From assembly GCF_018324205.1 (NCBI RefSeq), contig NZ_AP023356.1, positions 1,488,001-1,552,000 on the forward strand: 64,000 nt of DNA. Direction: 5' to 3'. This document shows, piece after piece, positions 26,388 through 34,549 of this stretch; the first letter of the stretch is position 1, and each line of letters opens with the position of its first letter. Below the pieces are notes generated by a model. That model ran no database searches and was not told where the DNA came from. It saw only the letters and a list, made by a program, of their open reading frames with translations. A program made the position numbers and the translations under genes. Source of the DNA: Actinoplanes ianthinogenes (GTDB taxonomy: Bacteria > Actinomycetota > Actinomycetes > Mycobacteriales > Micromonosporaceae).

Positions 26388-27299
26388 ATGCCACCTACCA
26401 CCGCCGGAAGCGGGCGGAAAACGGGGAAGAGGTCCGGCACCTCACGGGTACCACGACCACGCGAAGCCATCCGGGACTACGACGGCCTGTTCAAGGCCTT
26501 GCTGGAAGCCAATCCGAAAGACACATTGCGCCTGCTGTGCGGCGTCGAGGTCGACGAGGCGGTCGTGATCGTCGACGGCCCAACCGAAATAAACCGCAAA
26601 CGCAGCATGCACATGGACAAGGTGTTCGCCGCTCTGGCAACGGACGGCATCGTCGACATTCACCACATCGAGGTCCAGGTCCAGCGCACCGCCGACTTCC
26701 AGGTCCGGATGGTCGGCTACTGGGTCGGGCTGGCCGACAAGTACGACGAGTCGAAACACCGGATCCACCAGACCGTGATCTGGCCCGACGGTGGCGGCTA
26801 CCCAGGCTCATTCCAGCGCGATTGCCTGAGCCTGGACTACCGGGTGGTCAACGTCCCGGAGGACCTCGACCCGGAGGAAGTGCTGCGGACCCCGCTGGCC
26901 CCGCTCGCCCTGTGGTCGACCAGGCGCCCGCCCGACGTCGTCGAGCGGGTGGCCGACCGGATCGCCGCGCAGACCGACCCGGAGCAACGCCTGGTCCAGA
27001 CCGAGATGAGCCTGCTCGCAGCAGAGGACATCGCCCGTCAAATCGTCACAGCACTGAGGAGTAGAGGCATGCGATTCAACCTGGCGGAAACCGAGGTCGG
27101 CCGCGAGATCGCCGAGGAAAACCTGAACCTCGGCCGCGAAGAGGGGCTGGTCCGTTCGATGACACTTTTCCTGCAGAGCCGCTTCGGTGAGTTCGCCGGC
27201 CTGGAGGACCTGGCGCGCAAACTCGTGGCCGACGACCACGCAGCCAACGTGGCACGGATCATGAGCGGCGCCTCGCTGAACGAACTGCGGAAGTCCTAG
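26388..27299 (+). CDS. Rpn-family PD-(D/E)XK nuclease (recombination-promoting nuclease/putative transposase)
   Basis: 303 residues from the ATG at 26388. The N-terminal half fits the Rpn nuclease fold: DYDGLFKALLEANPKDTLRL, then D77 in HMDKVFAAL, then E95-V-Q97 in HHIEVQVQR, the E-x-Q form of the PD-(D/E)XK site seen in Rpn proteins. The C-terminal part (from about residue 200) is helical and charged (EVGREIAEENLNLGREEGLV). Relatives cleave DNA and have been linked to antiphage defence. An internal ATG (codon 228) has a near-ideal Shine-Dalgarno, so a short C-terminal product is likely. A tandem copy of only the C-terminal part follows at 27311. It is upstream of, and convergent with, a giant helicase gene. 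Confidence 0.8.
   Translation: MPPTTAGSGRKTGKRSGTSRVPRPREAIRDYDGLFKALLEANPKDTLRLLCGVEVDEAVVIVDGPTEINRKRSMHMDKVFAALATDGIVDIHHIEVQVQRTADFQVRMVGYWVGLADKYDESKHRIHQTVIWPDGGGYPGSFQRDCLSLDYRVVNVPEDLDPEEVLRTPLAPLALWSTRRPPDVVERVADRIAAQTDPEQRLVQTEMSLLAAEDIARQIVTALRSRGMRFNLAETEVGREIAEENLNLGREEGLVRSMTLFLQSRFGEFAGLEDLARKLVADDHAANVARIMSGASLNELRKS
27069..27299 (+). CDS. Predicted internal in-frame product of the Rpn gene (RpnS-like C-terminal protein)
   Basis: GAGGAG at 27056-27061 stands seven bases before the ATG at 27069, which is in frame with the nuclease gene. Initiation here would make a 76-residue protein (MRFNLAETEVGREIAEEN...), the helical C-terminal domain alone. In E. coli Rpn genes such internally started small proteins neutralise the full-length nuclease. 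The same SD and ATG are kept in the tandem copy at 27449. Expression here is a prediction. Confidence 0.55.
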   Translation: MRFNLAETEVGREIAEENLNLGREEGLVRSMTLFLQSRFGEFAGLEDLARKLVADDHAANVARIMSGASLNELRKS

Positions 27300-27310
27300 A
27301 CATCGAAAGG

Positions 27311-27742
27311 ATGGTCAGTGGGATGTCGGCACCTGTGCGGGCCGCCGCGTTGCCCGACCCGGAGCAACGCCTGGTCCGGATCAAGTTCAGACTGCGAGCC
27401 ACAGAGGACGTCACAGCTCAGATTGTCGCGGCATTGAGGAGTAGAGGCATGCTATTCAACCTCACGGAAACCGAGGTCGGCCGCGAGATCGCCGAGGAGA
27501 ACCTCAACCTCGGCCGCGAGGAGGGCCGCGAGGAGGGCTACGAGGAGGACTACGAGGAGGGCTACGAGGAGGGCTGCGAGGAGGGGTTGGTCGGCTCGAT
27601 GACACTCTTCCTGCAGACTCGTTTCGGTGAGTTCGCCGGCCTGGAGGATCTGGCGCGGAAACTCGTGGCGGACGACCACGCGGCCAACGTGGCACGGGTC
27701 CTGAGCGGCGCCTCGCTGGAGGAACTGCGGAATCCTGACTAG
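27311..27742 (+). CDS. Tandem stand-alone copy of the Rpn C-terminal domain, with EEG repeat expansion
   Basis: 143 residues from the ATG at 27311, 11 bp after the full-length gene; an ATG at 27323 has better SD spacing. From DPEQRLV onward it duplicates the Rpn C-terminus almost residue for residue (SRGMLFNLTETEVGREIAEE, then TRFGEFAGLEDLARKLVADD). It has no nuclease domain: none of D77, E95 or Q97 has a counterpart. Between NLGREEG and LVGSMTLFLQ it carries an extra run of E-E-G/D-Y/C/R units. It may act as an antitoxin or dimer partner of the nuclease. A decayed full-length paralogue is the alternative. The stop overlaps the convergent helicase stop by 3 bp. Confidence 0.7.
   Translation: MVSGMSAPVRAAALPDPEQRLVRIKFRLRATEDVTAQIVAALRSRGMLFNLTETEVGREIAEENLNLGREEGREEGYEEDYEEGYEEGCEEGLVGSMTLFLQTRFGEFAGLEDLARKLVADDHAANVARVLSGASLEELRNPD
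27449..27742 (+). CDS. Predicted internal in-frame product of the Rpn C-terminal copy
   Basis: GAGGAG (27436-27441) and ATG (27449) repeat the spacing of the internal site in the full-length gene. The product would be 97 residues, longer than its parent's 76 because of the E-E-G insert. Whether this or the 27311/27323 start is used cannot be told from sequence. Confidence 0.45.
   Translation: MLFNLTETEVGREIAEENLNLGREEGREEGYEEDYEEGYEEGCEEGLVGSMTLFLQTRFGEFAGLEDLARKLVADDHAANVARVLSGASLEELRNPD
27518..27588 (+). repeat. 12-bp coding tandem repeat (about six units)
   Basis: Units of the type TACGAGGAGGGC encode Y/R/C-E-E-G/D. The full-length Rpn gene has only one REEG at the same place, so the array expanded after the duplication. 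Such variable-length C-terminal tracts are reported for Rpn small proteins. Confidence 0.75.
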
Positions 27743-30700
27743 TGGCGGGCGGTGCGGGCGGCACGCAGCACGCGGGGACGGGCGTTGGGGGCGCGGTCGG
27801 CGGCAGGCGCCTCCACCGCGCCGGACCGCCCCGGCCGCGCCGCCGCGGCCCGTTCGAGCGCGGCCCGCAGCCGGGCCTCCTCCCCCGCCCGGTCGCGATA
27901 CCAGGCGAGCGCCCACGCCCGGTGCAACCGCCAGCCCAGCTCGGTCAGCACCTGATCGGTGAGCCGGTCCCGGTCCCGGGCCGCCGGGCAGTCCCGGTAT
28001 CCCGGCCCGTCGCCCCGGATCCCGAGCAGGTAGTCGCCGGCCGGGTCGTCCGGGTGCCGGATCGCGATGTCCACCCGGCCGCCGCCCGTGCCGAGGCCGG
28101 TTCGTGCCGGATAGCCCCACGACCGGACCGTCTCGAGCACCGACTCGACGAACTCGCCGACCCCGTCGGCCAGGTCCGACCGGGTGTCGCCGACGCCGTG
28201 TTCCACGTAGTCGAGGTACGCGGCGAGCTGGCGGACCCCCTCGTTCTCCGACTCCGGCACGTCCCGGGACAGGATCGAGGTGACCAGCTCCACGCGGTGC
28301 CGGGCGCGGGTGATCGCCACGTTCAGCCGGCGCCAGCCGTTCGGCCGGTTCAGCGCCCCGAAGTTCGCGCTGATCTTGCCGGCTTCGTCGTAGCCGTAGC
28401 CGATCGAGAAGATCATCACGTCCCGCTCGTCGCCCTGCACCGACTCGAGGCTCTTCACGAAGAAGCCGTGCAGCCGGTCGTCGGCGACCGCGCGCTCGAG
28501 CGCCGGATGCCCGGCCGCGATCGACTCCAGGGCCCGCTCGATCGCCTCGGCCTGGGCCACCGAGAAGGTGACCACGCCCAGGGAACGGTTCGGGCGGGTG
28601 GTGAAGTGGTGCACGATCCGCTCGGCCACCCGCTCCGCCTCGACCGGGTTGTCCCGGCTCGTGGCCCGCCGGTACACGCCGGCCACCGGGAACAGCTCGA
28701 CCCCGGTGTCCGCGCCGCCGCTGCCCGGCGCCGGGAAGGTGCTCAGCCGGCCCTGGTAGAACGCGTCGTTGGCGAACGCCACCAGGGCCTGGTTACGGCT
28801 GCGGTAGTGCCAGGTCAGGCCCATCCCGGGGAACGCGCCGCAGGCCTTGGCCAGCTCCAGCACCGACTGGTAGTCGAGCACCTCGGTGTCCGGCACGGTG
28901 GTGAACGCCCGGTCGAAGAACGAGGTCGGCGGCAGCTGGCGGTCGTCGCCCGCGGTGATCAGGGAGCGGCCGCGGTAGACGCAGTTGACCGCGTCGGCCG
29001 GGGTGATCTGGGACGCCTCGTCGAAGATCACCACGTCGAACCCGATGTCCGGGGGCAGCGACTGGCTCACGGTCAGCGGCGAGGCCAGTACGCAGGGACG
29101 CAGGGCGAGGACGACGTCGCGGGCGCGGGCGATCAGATCGCGTACCGGAGATTGGCGGTCGGCCTTCATCGCCTCGCGCCGCAACAGGTTCGCGCCGGCG
29201 CTGTCGGCCGCCGGCCGGCGCGCCTCCACGGCCGCGACGATCTCGCGGGCCGCGACCGCCGCGAGTTTCTCGTCGGCCTGCCGGAACTCGGCGAGCAGGC
29301 GATCCCGGTCCTCGGCCCGCCAGGGCAGCAATCGGTCGTCGGCCCGGACCACCGCGTCCACCCAGCCGTGCAACAGCGCCCGCTCCAGTGCCGCGGGCAC
29401 GTCGGCGCTGTCCAGGTGCTGGTCGGCGCAGAACTCGACGGCCGCGTCCAGCCCGTGGAAGGTGAGCACGTCCCGGGCGTCCAGGCAGGCGAACCACTCC
29501 TCCTGCCCGCTGCTGTCGTCCCGGATGTCGCGCAGGAAGGCGGCCGCCCGCTGATAGTCGGCGAAGCGGTCACGCAGGTCGCTCTGCCGGGCCGGCCCGA
29601 AGCCGGCGAGCACCGCCTGGCTCGCCTCGGCCCACTCCCGGGCCCGCTCGGCCAGCCCGGTGATCGGCCGCAGGTCCCGCAGCGCGGCGACCTGCTCCTC
29701 GGTGAGCGGCCCGCCGGCGAACCCGCGGGCGGTCGCGGCCCAGTCGACGGCGGCGGCGAGCGCGGCCGGGTCGGCCTCGGTCAGGTCCGTGGACCCGTCG
29801 CGGAGCGCGGCCTCGGCCTGGGCGGCCGCCGCGCGCAGCTCCGCCAGCCGCACCGCCTCGGCATAGTCGAGTGTCCGCCCGGTCGCGGCGTCGAACGCGC
29901 GCACCGTCTCGGCGACCGCGCGCAGCGCCGTGACGTGCGCCTGCAACCATGCGATCGCGTCGTCGATCGGGCCGGACACCAGCTCCGGCCGGGCCGCCGG
30001 GTAGGGCGCCGGGCGCAGCGTGGCCTGCCAGCGCAGCAGCGCCTCGCGGGCCTCGGTGAGCACGTGGATCGGCTCCGGGTCGGGCGCCGGCGCGCAGACG
30101 TAGGCGAGCACCGCGTCCAGCCCGGACTGCGGGGCCGAGGCGAGCGCCGCGGTGGCCACCGCGATCGCCTCCTCCAGGGCGGTGAAGTCGGTGGCCCGGC
30201 CCTGCCAGTAGCGGCCCAGTGCGGTGGCGTACCGGTGCTCGGCCGCCGCCAGCTCCTGGAGCGCCCGTTTCCAGGCGACCGCGGTGCCGAGGCGGTCGAT
30301 CGCGTCGCCGAGATGCGCGGTCGGCAGCACGAACCCGGCCACCTGCCGCTTGTCCCGCCGGTACGCCGCCCGCAGCTTCCCGAACCCCCGGTGCACCGTG
30401 GCGAACCGCTCGGCCAGCTCCTCGACGGGCTGGGTCAGCAGCGCCTCGGAGAAGTACGGCCGGGCTTGGATCTCGGCCGCGACCAGCCCCTCCAGGGCCC
30501 GGCGCAGCGCGCTCGCGCCGGCCTGCACGCCGGCCAGGGCGCCCGGCGAGAACCAGAACCGCTCCGGCTTGTGGGGACGGGCGCCCAGCTCGGCGACCGC
30601 GGCCACCCGGGAGATGTCCCGGATCGTGTGCGCCTGCGGCAGGCCGAGTTTGGTGGTGACCCGGTTGACCGCGCGGCGGTGCCGGTCCAACTCCTCGGCG

Positions 30701-32574
30701 GCCCGGGTGAACGAGCGGGCCAGCTCGTCGGCCTCGGCCGCGGTCAGCGTCTCCAGCGGGACGGGCGCGGTGAGCCCCTCCAGCGACGGCGGCATCGGCA
30801 GGTCGGCGGCGGACGGCAGGGCGGTCCACGGCACTCCGGCGCGCTGCTGCACCGCCTCGGCCGCGGCGGCCGCGGCGGCCAGTTCCTCGCCGCGCCGGTC
30901 GGCGGCCTTGCGGACCGGGTCGAGGTCGGTGGCGGTCAGCCAGGCGTCCGGAACCCGGTCCGGGCGCCGGCCGGCGTGCTCGGCGAGCCGGGCCAGCGTC
31001 TCCGCGTCCGCGGGCCGGACCAGGCCGAACGCCCGGGCGGCCCGGTCGGCGATCCGGGCCGAGCGGGCCAGCGCGGCGAGCGCCTTCTCGGCCCGGCTCA
31101 GCGCCGGGTCGAGCGGCTCCCGGGTGATCACGTCCCGCCAGAGCAGGCCGTCGCCGTCCACCATGGCCCGCCAGGACCGGGCGAGCTGGTCGGTGGCCTC
31201 GCGGACCCGGTGCATCACGTCCGGGGTGAGCGCGCCCGGGGTGATCGCCGGGACCGGGGCGGCCGGGGCCTCGGTCAGCCCGGCGCACCGGCCGATGATC
31301 TCGTGCAGGCTGGCGCCCAGCGGGTGGCGGGTCTCGTTCATGGCGTACGCGAAATGGGTCAACCGCTCGCGGCGCTCGCGCAGCGCGCCGCGGTCGACGG
31401 CCGGTCCCTCGCCGGGCACCTCGGGCGCCTCGTCGACCGCCGCGGCCAGCAGCGTCGCCACCTCGCGGCGACCGGCCTGCTGCCCGTGCAGTTCCAGGAT
31501 GTAGCGGTGCAGCCCGGCCTCGGCCAGCCGGTTGCGGACCACGTCGAGCGCGGCCACCTTCTCCGAGACGAACAGCACCCGTTTCCCGGCGTGCAGCAGG
31601 GCGCCGATCATGTTGGCCACGGTCTGCGACTTGCCGGTCCCGGGCGGGCCGTCCATCACGAAGCTGTGCCCGGCCAGGGCGGCGGCCACGCAGGCCCGCT
31701 GCGACGAGTCGGCGTCCAGCACCAGCGGCACGTCCTCGGGCGGGGCGAGCCGGTCCACCTCCTCCGGCCGGATCGGGGTGAACCGGAACTGGTCGGTCTG
31801 CCGCCGGGGGTCGGTGGTGGCCAGCGCCCGGATCACCGGGTGGGCCAGGATGCGCTCCTCGTTCTCCTGGAGGTCGCGGTAGATCGCCTCCTTGTGGAAG
31901 GTGAGGCAGGTGAGGATGACGGTCCGCTCGATGTGCCAGCCGTGCCGGCGGGCCACCGTGTCGGTGAAGTCCGACCAGAACTTCGACACGTTCAGCTCGG
32001 CGCCGGGCTCCAGGGCCGGGACGACGATGCCGGCCCGGCGCAGCCGCAGCGCCAGCGCCGGGTTCACCACCGGCTCCTCGTCGCGCAGCCGCAGCTCGGG
32101 GTGTTCGCCGAGCTCGCCGGTGACCAGCTCGGCCGGGAGCAGCAGCAACGGGCTGGCGTAACCGGCCGGCTCGGTGGCGGACTCGTCCTCCTCGCCGAGC
32201 GGCCGCCAGTGCAGCAGGCCGAGGGCGAGGTGCAGCACCGAGACACCGCGGTCCAGGTATTCCTGCTGGTCGCGGCGGAGCATCCGGCGCAGCACCGGGC
32301 CGAGCGAGCGCTCCGGCAGCTCGGTGCGGAAGGCCGGTTCGGCGCCGCCCGGGCCGGTCAGCGCGCGGGTCGCGCCGCGGGTCAGGGTGGCGACCACCTG
32401 GTCCGGCTCGGGTGCGGTGATCTCCACCAGGTCGGCGTTGCCGGCCGTGAAGTTGATCAGGCGGTTGTTGTCCCCGAGATCGATCAGGCTTTCCCGCCAG
32501 GCCCGCAGCGCCGCGTGCACGCCGGCCCGGGCCGGCCTCGGCTCGGGCCGGTCGTCGTCACTCCGGCGTTCCAT
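27739..32574 (-). CDS. DUF4011 / SF1 helicase / C-terminal restriction-endonuclease-like (Vsr/MTES_1575-type) fusion protein
   Basis: 1611 residues. The DUF4011 opening AWRESLIDLGDNNRLINF is near residue 25. Walker A GPPGTGKSQTVANMIGALLH is at about residue 306, followed by VLFVSEKVAALDVVRNRL. A roughly 800-residue Ala/Arg-rich helical insert separates it from Walker B (VVIFDEASQITPAD, about residue 1184) and GDDRQLPPTSFF. Helicase motifs V/VI are in GDERDVMIFSIGYG and RRLNVAITRARHRVEL. The last 170 residues fit a Vsr/MTES_1575 nuclease (VESVLETVRSWGYPARTGLG, GGRVDIAIRHPDDP, LGIRGDGPGYRDC, LTELGWRLHRAW). Similar fusions are listed among candidate antiphage proteins. It is cytoplasmic and adjacent to the Rpn locus; candidate operator dyads lie upstream. 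Confidence 0.85.
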   Translation of the reverse strand: MERRSDDDRPEPRPARAGVHAALRAWRESLIDLGDNNRLINFTAGNADLVEITAPEPDQVVATLTRGATRALTGPGGAEPAFRTELPERSLGPVLRRMLRRDQQEYLDRGVSVLHLALGLLHWRPLGEEDESATEPAGYASPLLLLPAELVTGELGEHPELRLRDEEPVVNPALALRLRRAGIVVPALEPGAELNVSKFWSDFTDTVARRHGWHIERTVILTCLTFHKEAIYRDLQENEERILAHPVIRALATTDPRRQTDQFRFTPIRPEEVDRLAPPEDVPLVLDADSSQRACVAAALAGHSFVMDGPPGTGKSQTVANMIGALLHAGKRVLFVSEKVAALDVVRNRLAEAGLHRYILELHGQQAGRREVATLLAAAVDEAPEVPGEGPAVDRGALRERRERLTHFAYAMNETRHPLGASLHEIIGRCAGLTEAPAAPVPAITPGALTPDVMHRVREATDQLARSWRAMVDGDGLLWRDVITREPLDPALSRAEKALAALARSARIADRAARAFGLVRPADAETLARLAEHAGRRPDRVPDAWLTATDLDPVRKAADRRGEELAAAAAAAEAVQQRAGVPWTALPSAADLPMPPSLEGLTAPVPLETLTAAEADELARSFTRAAEELDRHRRAVNRVTTKLGLPQAHTIRDISRVAAVAELGARPHKPERFWFSPGALAGVQAGASALRRALEGLVAAEIQARPYFSEALLTQPVEELAERFATVHRGFGKLRAAYRRDKRQVAGFVLPTAHLGDAIDRLGTAVAWKRALQELAAAEHRYATALGRYWQGRATDFTALEEAIAVATAALASAPQSGLDAVLAYVCAPAPDPEPIHVLTEAREALLRWQATLRPAPYPAARPELVSGPIDDAIAWLQAHVTALRAVAETVRAFDAATGRTLDYAEAVRLAELRAAAAQAEAALRDGSTDLTEADPAALAAAVDWAATARGFAGGPLTEEQVAALRDLRPITGLAERAREWAEASQAVLAGFGPARQSDLRDRFADYQRAAAFLRDIRDDSSGQEEWFACLDARDVLTFHGLDAAVEFCADQHLDSADVPAALERALLHGWVDAVVRADDRLLPWRAEDRDRLLAEFRQADEKLAAVAAREIVAAVEARRPAADSAGANLLRREAMKADRQSPVRDLIARARDVVLALRPCVLASPLTVSQSLPPDIGFDVVIFDEASQITPADAVNCVYRGRSLITAGDDRQLPPTSFFDRAFTTVPDTEVLDYQSVLELAKACGAFPGMGLTWHYRSRNQALVAFANDAFYQGRLSTFPAPGSGGADTGVELFPVAGVYRRATSRDNPVEAERVAERIVHHFTTRPNRSLGVVTFSVAQAEAIERALESIAAGHPALERAVADDRLHGFFVKSLESVQGDERDVMIFSIGYGYDEAGKISANFGALNRPNGWRRLNVAITRARHRVELVTSILSRDVPESENEGVRQLAAYLDYVEHGVGDTRSDLADGVGEFVESVLETVRSWGYPARTGLGTGGGRVDIAIRHPDDPAGDYLLGIRGDGPGYRDCPAARDRDRLTDQVLTELGWRLHRAWALAWYRDRAGEEARLRAALERAAAARPGRSGAVEAPAADRAPNARPRVLRAARTARH

Positions 32575-32593
32575 GCCCCGATTGCAGCAGTGC

Positions 32594-32624
32594 GAATGCC
32601 TTTCGCGCTGGAGAATGGCATTCT
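32594..32624 (-). promoter_or_regulatory. Candidate operator dyads upstream of the helicase gene
   Basis: AGAATG-G-CATTCT (32612-32624) is a perfect 6-bp dyad, and a further half-site GAATGCC (32594-32600) lies between it and the helicase ATG at 32574. They are in the 65-bp gap after the CapD-like gene, in an AT-richer stretch. They may bind a dedicated repressor; none is next to it. Confidence 0.4.
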
Positions 32625-32639
32625 TCACCTTTGTCGGTT

Positions 32640-34439
32640 TCAGACCGCCTCGTCGAAAGCGGGACGCAGGGCCGGCAGCGAGCACTCCTCGGCGAGCCGG
32701 GCGATCACCACCGCGGTGTCCGCGTCGGCGGCCGGGATCCGCAGCTGCGCCGGATCCAGCGGCGGCACCTCGACGTGCGAGATCAGCGGATGGATCGGCC
32801 GGCGGTCCGTCTCCCCGGCCCCGAACAGCGTCTCGGCGAGCTTCTCCCCCGGCCGCAGCCCGGTGTACTCGATGGCGATCGGCCTCCGGGCCAGCGCGAC
32901 CATCTGCCGTGCCACCTCGGCGATCCGCACCGGCTCGCCCATGTCGAGCACCAGCGCCTCGCCGTCCTGCCCGATCGCGGCGGCCTGGATCACCAGGTGC
33001 ACCGCCTCCTGGGTGGTCATGAAGTACCGGGTGACGTCCGGGTGGGTGACCGTGACCGGCCCGCCCTCGGCGATCTGCGTGCTGAACGTGGTGAACACCG
33101 ACCCCCGGCTGCCCAGCACGTTGCCGAACCGGACACTGAGGAACGTCCCCCGGCGGCGGCGCGCGGTCCACGCGGTGAGCCGCTCGGTGATCCGTTTCGA
33201 GTAGCCGAGCACGCTGGTCGGGTCGGCCGCCTTGTCGGTGGAGATGTTGACGAACCGTTCCACCGACTCGGCCGCCTCCAGCACGTTCAGGGTGCCCAGC
33301 ACATTGGTCTTGACCGCCTCGGCCGGGTGCCGTTGCAGCAGCGCGAGGTGCTTGAGGGCGGCGGCGTGGAAGACGACCTGCGGCCGGCGGGTCCGGAAGA
33401 TCTCCCGGATCCGGCCGGCGTCGCGCAGGTCGGCGAGGATCACCGCGGGGTCGTCCAGCCGGGCCTGCGGGTCGATGGAGAGCTGCACGGCCAGCAGCGA
33501 GGTCTCGTCGCGGTCCAGCATCATCAGCTCGGCCGGCTGGAAGTAGTGGACCTGGCGGCAGATCTCCGAGCCGATCGAGCCGCCCGCGCCGGTGACCAGC
33601 ACCCGCTTACCGGTCAGGTAGCCGCCGATGGTGGTCAGGTCGGTGTCGATCTGGTGGCGGCCGAGCAGGTCGGTGACCTGCACCTCGCGGATGTCGCCGA
33701 CGCCGACCTCGTTCTCCATCAGCTCGCTGACCGAGGGCACCACCTTGAACGCGGCGCCGGCCGCCAGGGTGCGGTCGCGGATCTCCCGGACCAGCGCGGC
33801 GTTCGAGTTGGCGACCGCGAAGATCAGCAGTTCGGCACCGGTGCGGGCGAGCACGGCGGGGATGTCGTCGCGGCGGCCGAGCACCGGCACGCCGAGGATC
33901 CGCAGCCGGCTCTTGGCCGGGTCGTCGTCGATCAGCGCGACCGGCAGGTAGCGGCCCTTCGGGTCGTGCAGCATCGAGGCGACCAGGTTGGCGCCGGCCG
34001 AACCGGCCCCGAACAGGATCACCGGGGCGGCGGTGCGGACGTCCGGGCGCAGCCGGCGCGACAGCTGGGCCCGCCGGACGTAGCGGACGCCGAGCATCAG
34101 GGTCAGGGCGGCCGCGCCGGCCAGGGCGGGCAGGCCGAGCGGGACCGGGTGGGGCGACAGCAGCGCGACGGCCGCGGTCAGCGTGAAGGTCGCCATGGCG
34201 GTGGTGGTGGCCACCGCGCGCAGCTCGTCGAAGCTGGCGAACCGGTAGCGGCCCCGGTACAGCTGCCGGGTGTGCCCGATCGCGGCTTGCAGGGTGACGG
34301 CCAGGGCCACCGCGACCAGGGTGCCGGCCACGGCTCGGCGGCCGGGGGCGAAGTCGTACCGGGCGAGGACCGCAGCGAGCAGGCCGGCTCCCCATGCGGC
34401 GCCGTCCACGAGCAGCGGAAGCAGGCGTGCGCCCCTCAT
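32640..34439 (-). CDS. Membrane nucleoside-diphosphate-sugar 4,6-dehydratase (CapD/WbpM/PglF-like)
   Basis: 599 residues. Four N-terminal TM helices (PLLVDGAAWGAGLLAAVLAR onward) are followed by a CoA-binding-like Rossmann domain (VILFGAGSAGANLVASMLHD, about residue 145). The extended-SDR catalytic domain begins at RVLVTGAGGSIGSEICRQ (about residue 285) and has ISTDKAADPTSVLGYSK. There the usual Tyr of YxxxK-type SDRs is replaced by the family's T-D-K/Met arrangement, and LRPGEKLAETLF closes the domain. It probably converts UDP-GlcNAc to the 4-keto-6-deoxy sugar at the membrane. The aminotransferase and initiating transferase of the same locus would use that product. It is divergent from the polysaccharide assembly genes. 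Confidence 0.88.
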   Translation of the reverse strand: MRGARLLPLLVDGAAWGAGLLAAVLARYDFAPGRRAVAGTLVAVALAVTLQAAIGHTRQLYRGRYRFASFDELRAVATTTAMATFTLTAAVALLSPHPVPLGLPALAGAAALTLMLGVRYVRRAQLSRRLRPDVRTAAPVILFGAGSAGANLVASMLHDPKGRYLPVALIDDDPAKSRLRILGVPVLGRRDDIPAVLARTGAELLIFAVANSNAALVREIRDRTLAAGAAFKVVPSVSELMENEVGVGDIREVQVTDLLGRHQIDTDLTTIGGYLTGKRVLVTGAGGSIGSEICRQVHYFQPAELMMLDRDETSLLAVQLSIDPQARLDDPAVILADLRDAGRIREIFRTRRPQVVFHAAALKHLALLQRHPAEAVKTNVLGTLNVLEAAESVERFVNISTDKAADPTSVLGYSKRITERLTAWTARRRRGTFLSVRFGNVLGSRGSVFTTFSTQIAEGGPVTVTHPDVTRYFMTTQEAVHLVIQAAAIGQDGEALVLDMGEPVRIAEVARQMVALARRPIAIEYTGLRPGEKLAETLFGAGETDRRPIHPLISHVEVPPLDPAQLRIPAADADTAVVIARLAEECSLPALRPAFDEAV

Positions 34440-34549
34440 GCGGGCAGAGTAGCAGTGCAAATCAGTATTAAAACGGAATTGTTCGATACCGGTGAAGTGC
34501 ACCCGACATCGCCATATCGTGGCCTATAGCCGGGAAACGGGAGGTCGGG

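Noticed and set aside
26388..27742. Rpn genes as part of the neighbouring IS
   Set aside because: The IS is closed by perfect inverted repeats at 25333-25351 and 26235-26253, and a terminator lies between it and the Rpn gene.
27742..33204. Very long open frame antisense to the helicase and CapD genes
   Set aside because: GC-rich third-position bias keeps the antisense frame open; the sense proteins have clear domains and the antisense translation is Arg/Gly/Pro-rich with none.
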